From Bacteriovorax sp. BAL6_X (GTDB taxonomy: Bacteria > Bdellovibrionota > Bacteriovoracia > Bacteriovoracales > Bacteriovoracaceae): a stretch of 64,000 nt of DNA. Location: assembly GCF_000443995.1 (NCBI RefSeq), contig NZ_AUMC01000009.1:186001-250000 (forward strand), read 5' to 3'. Shown here in pieces: positions 18,909 through 25,728 of the stretch. A program made the translations under genes and the position numbers. The notes under the pieces were generated by a model that saw only the letters and a list, made by a program, of their open reading frames with translations, ran no database searches and was not told the origin of the DNA. Numbering within the stretch: the first letter of the stretch is position 1; each line of letters starts with the position of its first letter.

Positions 18909-20108
18909 ATGAACAAGTTAATCGCACCACTTATTTTAATCTTAGCTTTCTCGATGGCCTCGTGCTCAAAGGATAGCCAGAAGATCCTAAACTCCAATAT
19001 ACCAAATACGACTCAGTTGGAACCAACAGATAGTAATTCGGACAAAGTCATTCTTAATGCCAAGGTTGGAAATTTCTGCGAAGGCCATGAGTGCCCAGAC
19101 GGGATTATTGCAGTTAAAACAAACGACAAATCAGTAACTTGTGCCGGTATAGTCGAGTCAGCAACAGAAGTTCTGATCTCACAAAACTGCGCCGAAGCAA
19201 GCAACACATTTCATATCCAAACAACGGCCGGAGAAATAATCAAGGTCACATCAGTTGAAGAAGTGCTATCGAACGAATTTAACGACAAAGTTCTTAAACT
19301 TACTACTTCCAAAGAATTGGAAACTCTAGCAACAATCTCAATTCCAGACCCTGATAATAATTCGGTTGAGCTATTAAGCTTTGATAAATTTGGAGTCCTT
19401 ACAAAACAATCATGTGAACTTACATACGCCTCACTTGCTTACGCTAACTCATTCGATAACGAATCCCAACTTCTTAACATCAAAAATTGTGATGGTGTTA
19501 AAGATGGCGCACTCATTTCTCAAGACGGAAATGTGATTGGTTTTCTAACTAAGAAGCATGAAGAGATTGCGTTGTATGAGGGGGTTTCGCTGAATGGAAC
19601 CATTACGACTGAATCAATAACTTCAAAAATAGATTCATTAAGTTTAAATTATGATAATAATGATGCACTTGTATTAGGCTTATATGCATCTGTAATTCCA
19701 CTTATGGAAGGTGAATATAGTAATCAGGAGATTATCTTTAATGAGAAGAACTTCACATTTGAAGTGAATACTTTATGTCTAAATAAAGAATTAGAAGAAG
19801 CTTATGAAGATGAAAAGATAAAAATAGTTTTTAATAATGATATATATGAATTTAATGAAAGATCGAAAATTAAAGTTCTAAAAAACATAGCCTATATACC
19901 AATGAAGTATAGCCTAGTAGCGGACTTCAACCAATCACTAGGTGAGTTTAATAAGAGCCATAAGCATATTATATACAGCGGTAGTATAAACGAATTAGCA
20001 CAAGCAAATAACTATTCTAACATTAACAAAACTGAAAATATTTTTTATATTATTACACCTGTAAATGACGATCGTTATAAGACTAAAAACATCGATTTTT
20101 GCAAATAA
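18909..20108 (+). CDS. Cassette 1 exported lipoprotein, conserved head and variable tail
   Basis: Unrecognised family. 399 aa with a type II signal peptide: hydrophobic stretch and lipobox ASC, lipidation at Cys19. Residues ~36-225 are almost identical to the protein at 23027 (two base differences in 570 nt), whereas residues ~226-399 share only scattered motifs with it. The conserved part looks like a degenerate trypsin-like fold: Cys78 and Cys94 bracket a strand, the usual AAHC is SQNC, and the usual GDSGGP is VKDGALI, so it would be catalytically dead (inference). The tail ends in FCK as in copy 2. It is convergent with the small exported protein and shares a terminator with it. Function unknown; a surface or periplasmic sensor or recognition protein is a guess. 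Confidence 0.8.
   Translation: MNKLIAPLILILAFSMASCSKDSQKILNSNIPNTTQLEPTDSNSDKVILNAKVGNFCEGHECPDGIIAVKTNDKSVTCAGIVESATEVLISQNCAEASNTFHIQTTAGEIIKVTSVEEVLSNEFNDKVLKLTTSKELETLATISIPDPDNNSVELLSFDKFGVLTKQSCELTYASLAYANSFDNESQLLNIKNCDGVKDGALISQDGNVIGFLTKKHEEIALYEGVSLNGTITTESITSKIDSLSLNYDNNDALVLGLYASVIPLMEGEYSNQEIIFNEKNFTFEVNTLCLNKELEEAYEDEKIKIVFNNDIYEFNERSKIKVLKNIAYIPMKYSLVADFNQSLGEFNKSHKHIIYSGSINELAQANNYSNINKTENIFYIITPVNDDRYKTKNIDFCK
19013..19582 (+). repeat. Left conserved block of cassette 1 (direct repeat with 23131-23700)
   Basis: 570 nt matching 23131-23700 with two mismatches that I can see (near 19308 and 19368). It covers the conserved head of the lipoprotein. Identity ends abruptly after TGTATGAGGG. 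Confidence 0.92.
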
Positions 20109-20111
20109 AAA

Positions 20112-20128
20112 AGGGGCTCAAGGCCCCT
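20112..20128. terminator. Hairpin between convergent cassette-1 genes
   Basis: AGGGGC/GCCCCT with a 5-nt loop, preceded by an A-run. It sits between the lipoprotein stop and the stop of the small exported protein and probably serves both directions. Confidence 0.7.
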
Positions 20129-20131
20129 AGA

Positions 20132-20539
20132 TTAATAATTAAAATCTTCTATTTTATAATTTTTAAATTTTACCTTAGTTAATATTCTTCTTTTCAATAT
20201 ATTCGCAGACATGTTCTTTCTAGCTCTTTTAACATTAAAAGAAACATCTTCAACTTCAATTTGCTTATTTTTATAACTATCGATTAGTTCAATATTTTCA
20301 ACACTAAGTACTCTAGATTTAGTTTTAAGTAACCATCTGTCAGAAAGTGAATCGAACTTAAAGTCACCCGAATTAAGAGATTTTAAATCATCACCTGATC
20401 TTTCTTCAACTTCAATAATAGGTAAAGTTCTCCAATCATCAGTTAAATCTCCTGTTCCTCTCCATACACCACCAAGGTCTCCTGTACCAGCAAATATAAT
20501 ATTTGAAAGTAACATTATTAAATATAATTTTTTACACAT
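20132..20539 (-). CDS. Cassette 1 small exported protein
   Basis: Unrecognised, 135 aa. An N-terminal hydrophobic signal (residues ~3-17) suggests export; no clear lipobox. It is homologous to the 132-aa product at 24264. Shared motif: DRWLLKTKSRVLSVENIEL here against NRWILKTKTRVLSVDSIEM there, a Lys/Arg-rich middle, and the ending KVKFKNYKIEDFNY against KVKFKDYKFDDFKY. Its start lies 9 nt after the regulator stop, with AAGGA upstream, so the two are co-transcribed. It belongs to the variable core of the cassette. Confidence 0.75.
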   Translation of the reverse strand: MCKKLYLIMLLSNIIFAGTGDLGGVWRGTGDLTDDWRTLPIIEVEERSGDDLKSLNSGDFKFDSLSDRWLLKTKSRVLSVENIELIDSYKNKQIEVEDVSFNVKRARKNMSANILKRRILTKVKFKNYKIEDFNY

Positions 20540-20548
20540 AATATATCC

Positions 20549-21307
20549 TTATAGTTTTTTTAGTAATGATGAATAAGCAACTAGGTCTGTTCCAAAATTA
20601 TCTGGATTCATCATTATTTTTTTCATTTTATAATCATATTCTTCAGTCAATTCTCTTAACTCAGGCAGAACTTTTTCTAAGTTTAAAGATTCAACCCATA
20701 AAGACCTAGAGCACTTTTTATTTCTTTGTGTCAAACTAAACTCTTCAGCCAACTCTTTATAAATTAACTCATTAACCTTATTTGCAGAATAACCACTCAT
20801 TCTTAAGTCACTATCAGAGAGAAAGAATCTTCCATTCTTATTTATAAAAACTCCATCTGCCGCAAGCTTCATAAAAGTTTTATGACCTTCACGACCATAA
20901 TCTTGAAGTACTTCATTCTCTACTAAACCTGCTGCTGAACTCGCTTTTAACATCATCTTATAAGTAAGTTGCTCTTGAAAATACTTTTCAATATCTTTAT
21001 CGTGAGCTTCAAGTTTAGTTACATCCTGAAAATACCCATACAAACTCTCATGCACCTCAGGGAAGTATTCCCTCACAAATTCCGCAGTCTCTTTTTTTGA
21101 GCACAGGCCATTTAGGACTGTGACACAAATGTCGAGACCAGGGTTTTTAACATCACCCATTTCAAGGCGATGAAATGTTGAAGGCGGAAGCCCAAGCCTT
21201 CTAGCAATTTGATTGCTACTTAAGCGGGAATGCTCTTTTTTGTACTTTCTGATCTTGTCCCGCAAAACTTCGTTTACCGAAGGTCTTTCTAGAAAAACCT
21301 TATCCAT
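20549..21307 (-). CDS. Cassette 1 HTH regulator, TIGR02147/DUF4423-like
   Basis: Predicted DNA-binding regulator, 252 aa. Residues ~20-60 form an XRE-type helix-turn-helix (SSNQIARRLGLPPSTFHRLE). The ~160-residue C-terminal part resembles the TIGR02147 (DUF4423) family by layout (GLVENEVLQDYGREG, then LRELTEEYDYKMKKIMMNPD). Residues 1-91 are identical to the regulator at 24672; the rest is diverged. It is followed 9 nt later by the small exported gene. An array of ATTTCA/TGAAAT inverted repeats lies 135-186 bp upstream of its start and is a likely binding site (inference). Family assignment is from memory of the family's shape and is moderately sure. Confidence 0.75.
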   Translation of the reverse strand: MDKVFLERPSVNEVLRDKIRKYKKEHSRLSSNQIARRLGLPPSTFHRLEMGDVKNPGLDICVTVLNGLCSKKETAEFVREYFPEVHESLYGYFQDVTKLEAHDKDIEKYFQEQLTYKMMLKASSAAGLVENEVLQDYGREGHKTFMKLAADGVFINKNGRFFLSDSDLRMSGYSANKVNELIYKELAEEFSLTQRNKKCSRSLWVESLNLEKVLPELRELTEEYDYKMKKIMMNPDNFGTDLVAYSSLLKKL

Positions 21308-21494
21308 TTTGCTCTCCTCTCTCTAAATTATCCCAAAGTTGTTTAGTAGTTCTTCATACACCATAATCCAATAGAATTTATGAACACTGTAAAAACTATT
21401 AATAAAAATTATTGTTAAGCATTTGATGAGACATAAATAAAATTTCATAAGTGAAATTTCTCGAATTTTTCATAAATGAAATGAATTATTTCAA
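21035..21494 (-). repeat. Right conserved block of cassette 1 (direct repeat with 25161-25620)
   Basis: 460 nt matching 25161-25620 with two mismatches. It contains codons 1-91 of the regulator and the whole upstream region with the inverted repeats. Homology stops at 21494, eleven bases before a REP element. Confidence 0.92.
21442..21493. promoter_or_regulatory. Operator-like array of ATTTCA/TGAAAT repeats, cassette 1
   Basis: Three overlapping inverted repeats: ATTTCA-4-TGAAAT at 21442-21457, TTTCA-4-TGAAA at 21468-21481, and TGAAAT-5-ATTTCA at 21477-21493. The same array is present upstream of the second regulator. Spacing of palindromes suits a dimeric HTH protein; binding is inferred. 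Confidence 0.6.
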
Positions 21495-21504
21495 AATGGA
21501 ATGT

Positions 21505-21706
21505 GGTACATCGATACTTTTCGATAAATCAGTAAGTTAGCTTGAAATCCAGCATGTAAACTTTATCACCAATTCAAATTTCAATAACTTAACTATATTC
21601 CAAACATCAAACTGAACCGAATGATTCATAATTTATCTGAAAACACGGATTTTAGGTCCTTAATGCCATCTAACACTCGAGAATATCGAAAAGTATCGAC
21701 GTACCT
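21505..21706. repeat. Inverted REP pair at the right end of cassette 1
   Basis: Forward arm GGTACATCGATACTTTTCG at 21505-21523 and reverse arm CGAAAAGTATCGACGTACC at 21687-21705; total span about 200 bp. The same arrangement and spacing occurs upstream of the RAYT gene (54110-54309), although the sequence between the arms is different. Confidence 0.85.
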
Positions 21707-21717
21707 CTTACCCTTAA

Positions 21718-22845
21718 TTATATTTTCGATAATTTAGAGATGACCTCTAGATAATTGTCTTTATTAACAACATAGGTTTTTGATTCAGGATATAGCCTGG
21801 AGAAAGCCTCAAGACCTTTCAAGCTACGAGATTTTTTGTATTTTGCTTCAATTGCATGAATCGTCTTTCCTTCTTGATAAATAAAGTCTACTTCTGCATT
21901 TCTTTCTCGCCAATAATAGACCTCACCAGGCAGCTTTAAAAGTTCTTGTAAAACAGATATTTCAAATGCATGGCCATAATATTCATCATCACAATCTAGA
22001 TCCAATGCAGAGGAAAATAGTGAGGGGGCCAATGGAAATAGCTTAGGTGAAGATGACTTTTTTTTAAGTGCCTTATTCGAAAACTTTTGTAGTGATTTAA
22101 TAAGAAAAGCTTTCTCAAAAAGTTGAATATAATTTTTAACAAGATCAGTATTACCTTTATCTTGGAGCTGACCTAGTAGCTTTGTATAACTAATCTCTTG
22201 AGCGGCATAGCTGCAAATTAAATCAAATGACTGTCTAAAAAGTGCAGGTGATTTTACATGTGTAAATGAAAGAATATCTTTACTTACAACTGCATCGACA
22301 ATTGAATTTTTTATATAATGGAGCCAATCTCTTTTCGAGCCCAGTAAAACATAAGATCCAGGATAACCTCCGTATTTAAGGTAATCAGAAAAACTAATAT
22401 CAATGAGCTTTAAAGTTTCAGGATAGCTCCAGTGATTAAAATGATGAAGATAAAATCTGCCTGCCAAGCTCTCAGACAATCCACGGTGAAGATCTAAAGA
22501 GCTAGAACCAAGAACAACAACCCTCATCGTCCCTTTTTCCCGATACTCCCATAATTCCTTCAAAGCTTCTGCCCAATTTTCAACTTTTTGAATTTCATCA
22601 ATAATTAAAAGCTCAACGCCAGCATTAATAGCATTATTATAATTAACTTTTAACCATTCTGGAGAGCGAGAGATCTCACCATCAGCTGTAGTATAGAATG
22701 AATTATATGAAACATTTTCTGCAATTTGTTTCACAGACGTCGTTTTACCAACTTGCCTAGGCCCAATAATGACGTGGATTAGATCATTAAGCACTTCAAG
22801 CTTATCGATCACTTCTTGATTTATATCACGAACTATTATCTTCAT
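21718..22845 (-). CDS. AAA ATPase with DUF4143 (ExeA/AAA_14-type)
   Basis: 375 aa. N-terminal ATPase domain with Walker A GPRQVGKTT (residues 29-37) and Walker B LLIIDEIQKVENW (about 79-91), sensor VLGSSSLDLHRGLSESLAGR (about 114), then the C-terminal DUF4143 region containing EVDFIYQEGKTIHAIEAKYK (about 330), which has a PD-(D/E)xK-like nuclease layout common to the family. These proteins are frequent in accessory DNA; cellular role is not known. It lies alone between the two cassettes, with divergent orientation to lipoprotein 2. A REP arm lies 12 bp past its stop. Confidence 0.88.
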   Translation of the reverse strand: MKIIVRDINQEVIDKLEVLNDLIHVIIGPRQVGKTTSVKQIAENVSYNSFYTTADGEISRSPEWLKVNYNNAINAGVELLIIDEIQKVENWAEALKELWEYREKGTMRVVVLGSSSLDLHRGLSESLAGRFYLHHFNHWSYPETLKLIDISFSDYLKYGGYPGSYVLLGSKRDWLHYIKNSIVDAVVSKDILSFTHVKSPALFRQSFDLICSYAAQEISYTKLLGQLQDKGNTDLVKNYIQLFEKAFLIKSLQKFSNKALKKKSSSPKLFPLAPSLFSSALDLDCDDEYYGHAFEISVLQELLKLPGEVYYWRERNAEVDFIYQEGKTIHAIEAKYKKSRSLKGLEAFSRLYPESKTYVVNKDNYLEVISKLSKI

Positions 22846-22877
22846 AACGAAAGATTAACACAAAATACTAGACCATA

Positions 22878-22928
22878 CTAGTAAAAACAATAGAGCCTTC
22901 TAGCATAATGTAAAACCTAGTAAAAACA
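22878..22928. repeat. Short direct repeat upstream of the ATPase
   Basis: CTAGTAAAAACA occurs at 22878-22889 and again at 22917-22928, 39 bp apart, within the divergent region between the ATPase and lipoprotein 2. Role unknown. Confidence 0.5.
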
Positions 22929-23026
22929 GTAAGATAGAAAGATAAAAAAGCGTCAAATTATATAACACCCTCTAAATAAAATTCACTAAGCAACAACTTG
23001 ATCAAATATTTCGCTAAATTAGCTTC

Positions 23027-24235
23027 ATGAACAAGTTAATCGCACCACTTATTTTAATCTTAGCTTTCTCGATGGCCTCGTGCTCAAAGGATGCACAAAA
23101 GGTCTTAAGCTCCAACACACCAAACACAAATCAGTTGGAACCAACAGATAGTAATTCGGACAAAGTCATTCTTAATGCCAAGGTTGGAAATTTCTGCGAA
23201 GGCCATGAGTGCCCAGACGGGATTATTGCAGTTAAAACAAACGACAAATCAGTAACTTGTGCCGGTATAGTCGAGTCAGCAACAGAAGTTCTGATCTCAC
23301 AAAACTGCGCCGAAGCAAGCAACACATTTCATATCCAAACAACGGCCGGAGAAATAATCAAGGTCACATCAGTTGAAGAAGTGCTATCGAACGAATTTAA
23401 CGACAAAGTTCTTAAACTTACTACTGCCAAAGAATTGGAAACTCTAGCAACAATCTCAATTCCAGACCCTGATAATAATTCAGTTGAGCTATTAAGCTTT
23501 GATAAATTTGGAGTCCTTACAAAACAATCATGTGAACTTACATACGCCTCACTTGCTTACGCTAACTCATTCGATAACGAATCCCAACTTCTTAACATCA
23601 AAAATTGTGATGGTGTTAAAGATGGCGCACTCATTTCTCAAGACGGAAATGTGATTGGTTTTCTAACTAAGAAGCATGAAGAGATTGCGTTGTATGAGGG
23701 TGTTAGTCTTGAGGGTGAAAAAGTTGAAATTGATATAATATCTAAGATTGATAATATAACTATAAATCTTGATTCTTCAGACGCTTTCGCTATTGGAATG
23801 TTTGCTATGGAATATCCGCTAATGGAACTTGAAGACTCATTACTTGAAATTAACTTTATTAAACCAAATAGATTCGTAACTAAAACGAAATGTTTTACAA
23901 AAGCACCTCAAAGTACAAGTATTGATTCTAACTATTACATCAATTTTGATAATAATATTTTTGAAATAAATGAAAAGACAACTTTATCTTCTATTAGTCA
24001 TAGAGCCTATATCGTACGCTCAGATATTTTCATTTTTAATAATGCTGGTTTTAAAGATTATGATTACTACCTCTACGATGGTGATATTGAAGATATTAAG
24101 TTGGACTTTTCAAAAACTGAAATCGATGGTCCTATTCTTAGAAGCTTTAATGACAACAAAACGAGACAAGAAAGAATCAAATATCTATATAACCCTAAAA
24201 CTTTTAACAAATATGACTTAGAATTCTGTAAATAA
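23027..24235 (+). CDS. Cassette 2 exported lipoprotein, conserved head and variable tail
   Basis: 402 aa paralogue of the protein at 18909. Same type II signal peptide with Cys19. Residues 1-22 and ~35-226 are the same as copy 1; residues ~23-34 (the tether just after the lipidated Cys) and the last ~175 residues differ. The diverged tails still align: both have SKID near the junction, an aliphatic DA..G segment ending in PLME, NNIFEINE against NDIYEFNE, and the ending EFCK against DFCK. This suggests one fold with fast-changing surface. Upstream, the copies also share ACACCCT and TTCACTAAG, so the promoter region is part of the duplication. Unrecognised family. Confidence 0.8.
   Translation: MNKLIAPLILILAFSMASCSKDAQKVLSSNTPNTNQLEPTDSNSDKVILNAKVGNFCEGHECPDGIIAVKTNDKSVTCAGIVESATEVLISQNCAEASNTFHIQTTAGEIIKVTSVEEVLSNEFNDKVLKLTTAKELETLATISIPDPDNNSVELLSFDKFGVLTKQSCELTYASLAYANSFDNESQLLNIKNCDGVKDGALISQDGNVIGFLTKKHEEIALYEGVSLEGEKVEIDIISKIDNITINLDSSDAFAIGMFAMEYPLMELEDSLLEINFIKPNRFVTKTKCFTKAPQSTSIDSNYYINFDNNIFEINEKTTLSSISHRAYIVRSDIFIFNNAGFKDYDYYLYDGDIEDIKLDFSKTEIDGPILRSFNDNKTRQERIKYLYNPKTFNKYDLEFCK
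23131..23700 (+). repeat. Left conserved block of cassette 2 (direct repeat with 19013-19582)
   Basis: Partner of the block at 19013, offset 4118 bp, same orientation. Beyond it the sequence diverges sharply. Confidence 0.92.
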
Positions 24236-24238
24236 AAA

Positions 24239-24259
24239 AGGAGAGGTAAAACCTCTCCT
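24239..24259. terminator. Bidirectional terminator between convergent cassette-2 genes
   Basis: Perfect 9-bp stem AGGAGAGGT/ACCTCTCCT with AAA loop, preceded by an A-run. It holds the same place as the cassette-1 hairpin but has unrelated sequence. Confidence 0.85.
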
Positions 24260-24263
24260 ACTT

Positions 24264-24662
24264 TCAATATTTAAAATCATCAAACTTATAATCCTTAAAC
24301 TTAACTTTCATTTTCAATCTTTTTTCTAAAAGCTTTGCTGGAACTTTGTTTTTATACTTATTTTTAAAATCATTAGAAACGTTTAGCACTTCTGTTTGCT
24401 TATCTGTGTACATATCAACCATTTCAATACTGTCTACACTAAGTACTCTTGTCTTAGTCTTCAATATCCATCTATTTAAATAAGAATCATAACTATAATC
24501 TCCAATATTCCATTTATCTTTATCAAAGTCATAGATTTCTTTTATTCTTTCAATTGGTAAGGTATTTGAATTTCCACCTGTTTCTCCTACTAAGCTTAAA
24601 TTCAATGCATTAACATTAATAAATTGAAATACAGCTATAAAACTTAAAATTATCTTTTTCAT
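24264..24662 (-). CDS. Cassette 2 small exported protein
   Basis: 132 aa, homologous to the 135-aa product at 20132 mainly in its C-terminal two thirds. N-terminal signal peptide (hydrophobic residues ~3-19). The central motif NRWILKTKTRVLSVDSIEMV and basic C-terminal part are shared. The N-terminal mature region is unlike that of copy 1 (LVGETGGNSNTLPIERIKE here; a Trp- and Gly-rich stretch there). Its start lies 9 nt after the regulator stop, as in copy 1. Function unknown. Confidence 0.75.
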   Translation of the reverse strand: MKKIILSFIAVFQFINVNALNLSLVGETGGNSNTLPIERIKEIYDFDKDKWNIGDYSYDSYLNRWILKTKTRVLSVDSIEMVDMYTDKQTEVLNVSNDFKNKYKNKVPAKLLEKRLKMKVKFKDYKFDDFKY

Positions 24663-24671
24663 ATTATTTTC

Positions 24672-25433
24672 CTATTTAACATGTCTTATTAAATTATTTA
24701 TTAAAACGACGTCATTACCTTTATACTCTTCTTTGTTCATTATTCTTCGAATCTGATATATATACTCATCCGTTAACTGTGTGAATTCTGAACTAACCTT
24801 CTTCAAGTCAACAGAAGCATACCAAGTATTTCTAAGAGTACTAACAGGGGAACCTAGTTCATTTATTTCATTACACATATCTGTGTGAACAAAAGTTAAT
24901 AACTTATTCAACGTAAAATCTGATAATAGTCCGCTATCCTTTGAAGCATAAAAATTGCCATTTTTATTTGTAAGAATCCCTTTTGCAGCAAGCTTCATAA
25001 ACTTTGCATGCCCTTTACGTCCATATTCTTGCAAAACATAATTCTCAGATAAGCCTGCCTTTGTTGTCGCAAGAATCATCATTCTATATGTTGAATTATC
25101 ATGAAAATATCTTTCTTCAGACTCATCAAAAGCTTCAAGTGTTTGTGACTCCTGAAAATGCCCATACAAACTCTCATGCACCTCAGGGAAGTATTCCCTC
25201 ACAAATTCCGCAGTCTCTTTTTTTGAGCACAGGCCATTTAGGACTGTGACACAAATGTCGAGACCAGGGTTTTTAACATCACCCATTTCAAGGCGATGAA
25301 ATGTTGAAGGCGGAAGCCCAAGCCTTCTAGCAATTTGATTGCTACTTAAGCGGGAATGCTCTTTTTTGTACTTTCTGATCTTGTCCCGCAAAACTTCGTT
25401 TACCGAAGGTCTTTCTAGAAAAACCTTATCCAT
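24672..25433 (-). CDS. Cassette 2 HTH regulator, TIGR02147/DUF4423-like
   Basis: 253 aa paralogue of the regulator at 20549. The DNA-binding N-terminal 91 residues are identical, so both should recognise the same operator; the C-terminal ~160 residues are diverged but alignable (GLSENYVLQEYGRKGHAKFM against GLVENEVLQDYGREGHKTFM). This pattern, same DNA-binding head and different sensing part, mirrors the lipoprotein. It is preceded by the same array of ATTTCA/TGAAAT repeats. Confidence 0.75.
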   Translation of the reverse strand: MDKVFLERPSVNEVLRDKIRKYKKEHSRLSSNQIARRLGLPPSTFHRLEMGDVKNPGLDICVTVLNGLCSKKETAEFVREYFPEVHESLYGHFQESQTLEAFDESEERYFHDNSTYRMMILATTKAGLSENYVLQEYGRKGHAKFMKLAAKGILTNKNGNFYASKDSGLLSDFTLNKLLTFVHTDMCNEINELGSPVSTLRNTWYASVDLKKVSSEFTQLTDEYIYQIRRIMNKEEYKGNDVVLINNLIRHVK

Positions 25434-25620
25434 TTTGCTCTCCTCTCTCTAAATTATCCCAAAGTTGTTTAGTAGTTCTTCATACACCATAATCCAATAG
25501 AATTTATGAACACTGTAAAAACTATTAATAAAACTTATTGTTAAGTATTTGATGAGACATAAATAAAATTTCATAAGTGAAATTTCTCGAATTTTTCATA
25601 AATGAAATGAATTATTTCAA
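25161..25620 (-). repeat. Right conserved block of cassette 2 (direct repeat with 21035-21494)
   Basis: Partner of the block at 21035, offset 4126 bp. Homology ends at 25620; no REP element follows here, unlike in copy 1. Confidence 0.92.
25568..25619. promoter_or_regulatory. Operator-like array of ATTTCA/TGAAAT repeats, cassette 2
   Basis: Same three overlapping inverted repeats as at 21442-21493, starting ATTTCATAAGTGAAAT at 25568. It is placed 135 bp upstream of regulator 2. Confidence 0.6.
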
Positions 25621-25728
25621 TGTGGAATAAGTAAGCTCTAAATCTTTGTAAATACGATTAACTCACTATAAAATAAATACAAAGAGTTTAATAAACTACT
25701 GAAATCACGAAAAGGACCCGCGTACCTT

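Larger units (their letters stand above)
21308..21717. other. 410-bp intergenic region upstream of regulator 1
   Basis: No gene seen. From the regulator outward it holds the conserved leader (to 21494) with the operator-like array, then an inverted REP pair (21505-21706) that ends 12 bp from the stop codon of the AAA ATPase gene. Confidence 0.8.

Noticed and set aside
23131-23325. 64-codon minus-strand frame present identically in both lipoprotein copies
   Set aside because: Its conservation is explained by the conserved lipoprotein head on the other strand.
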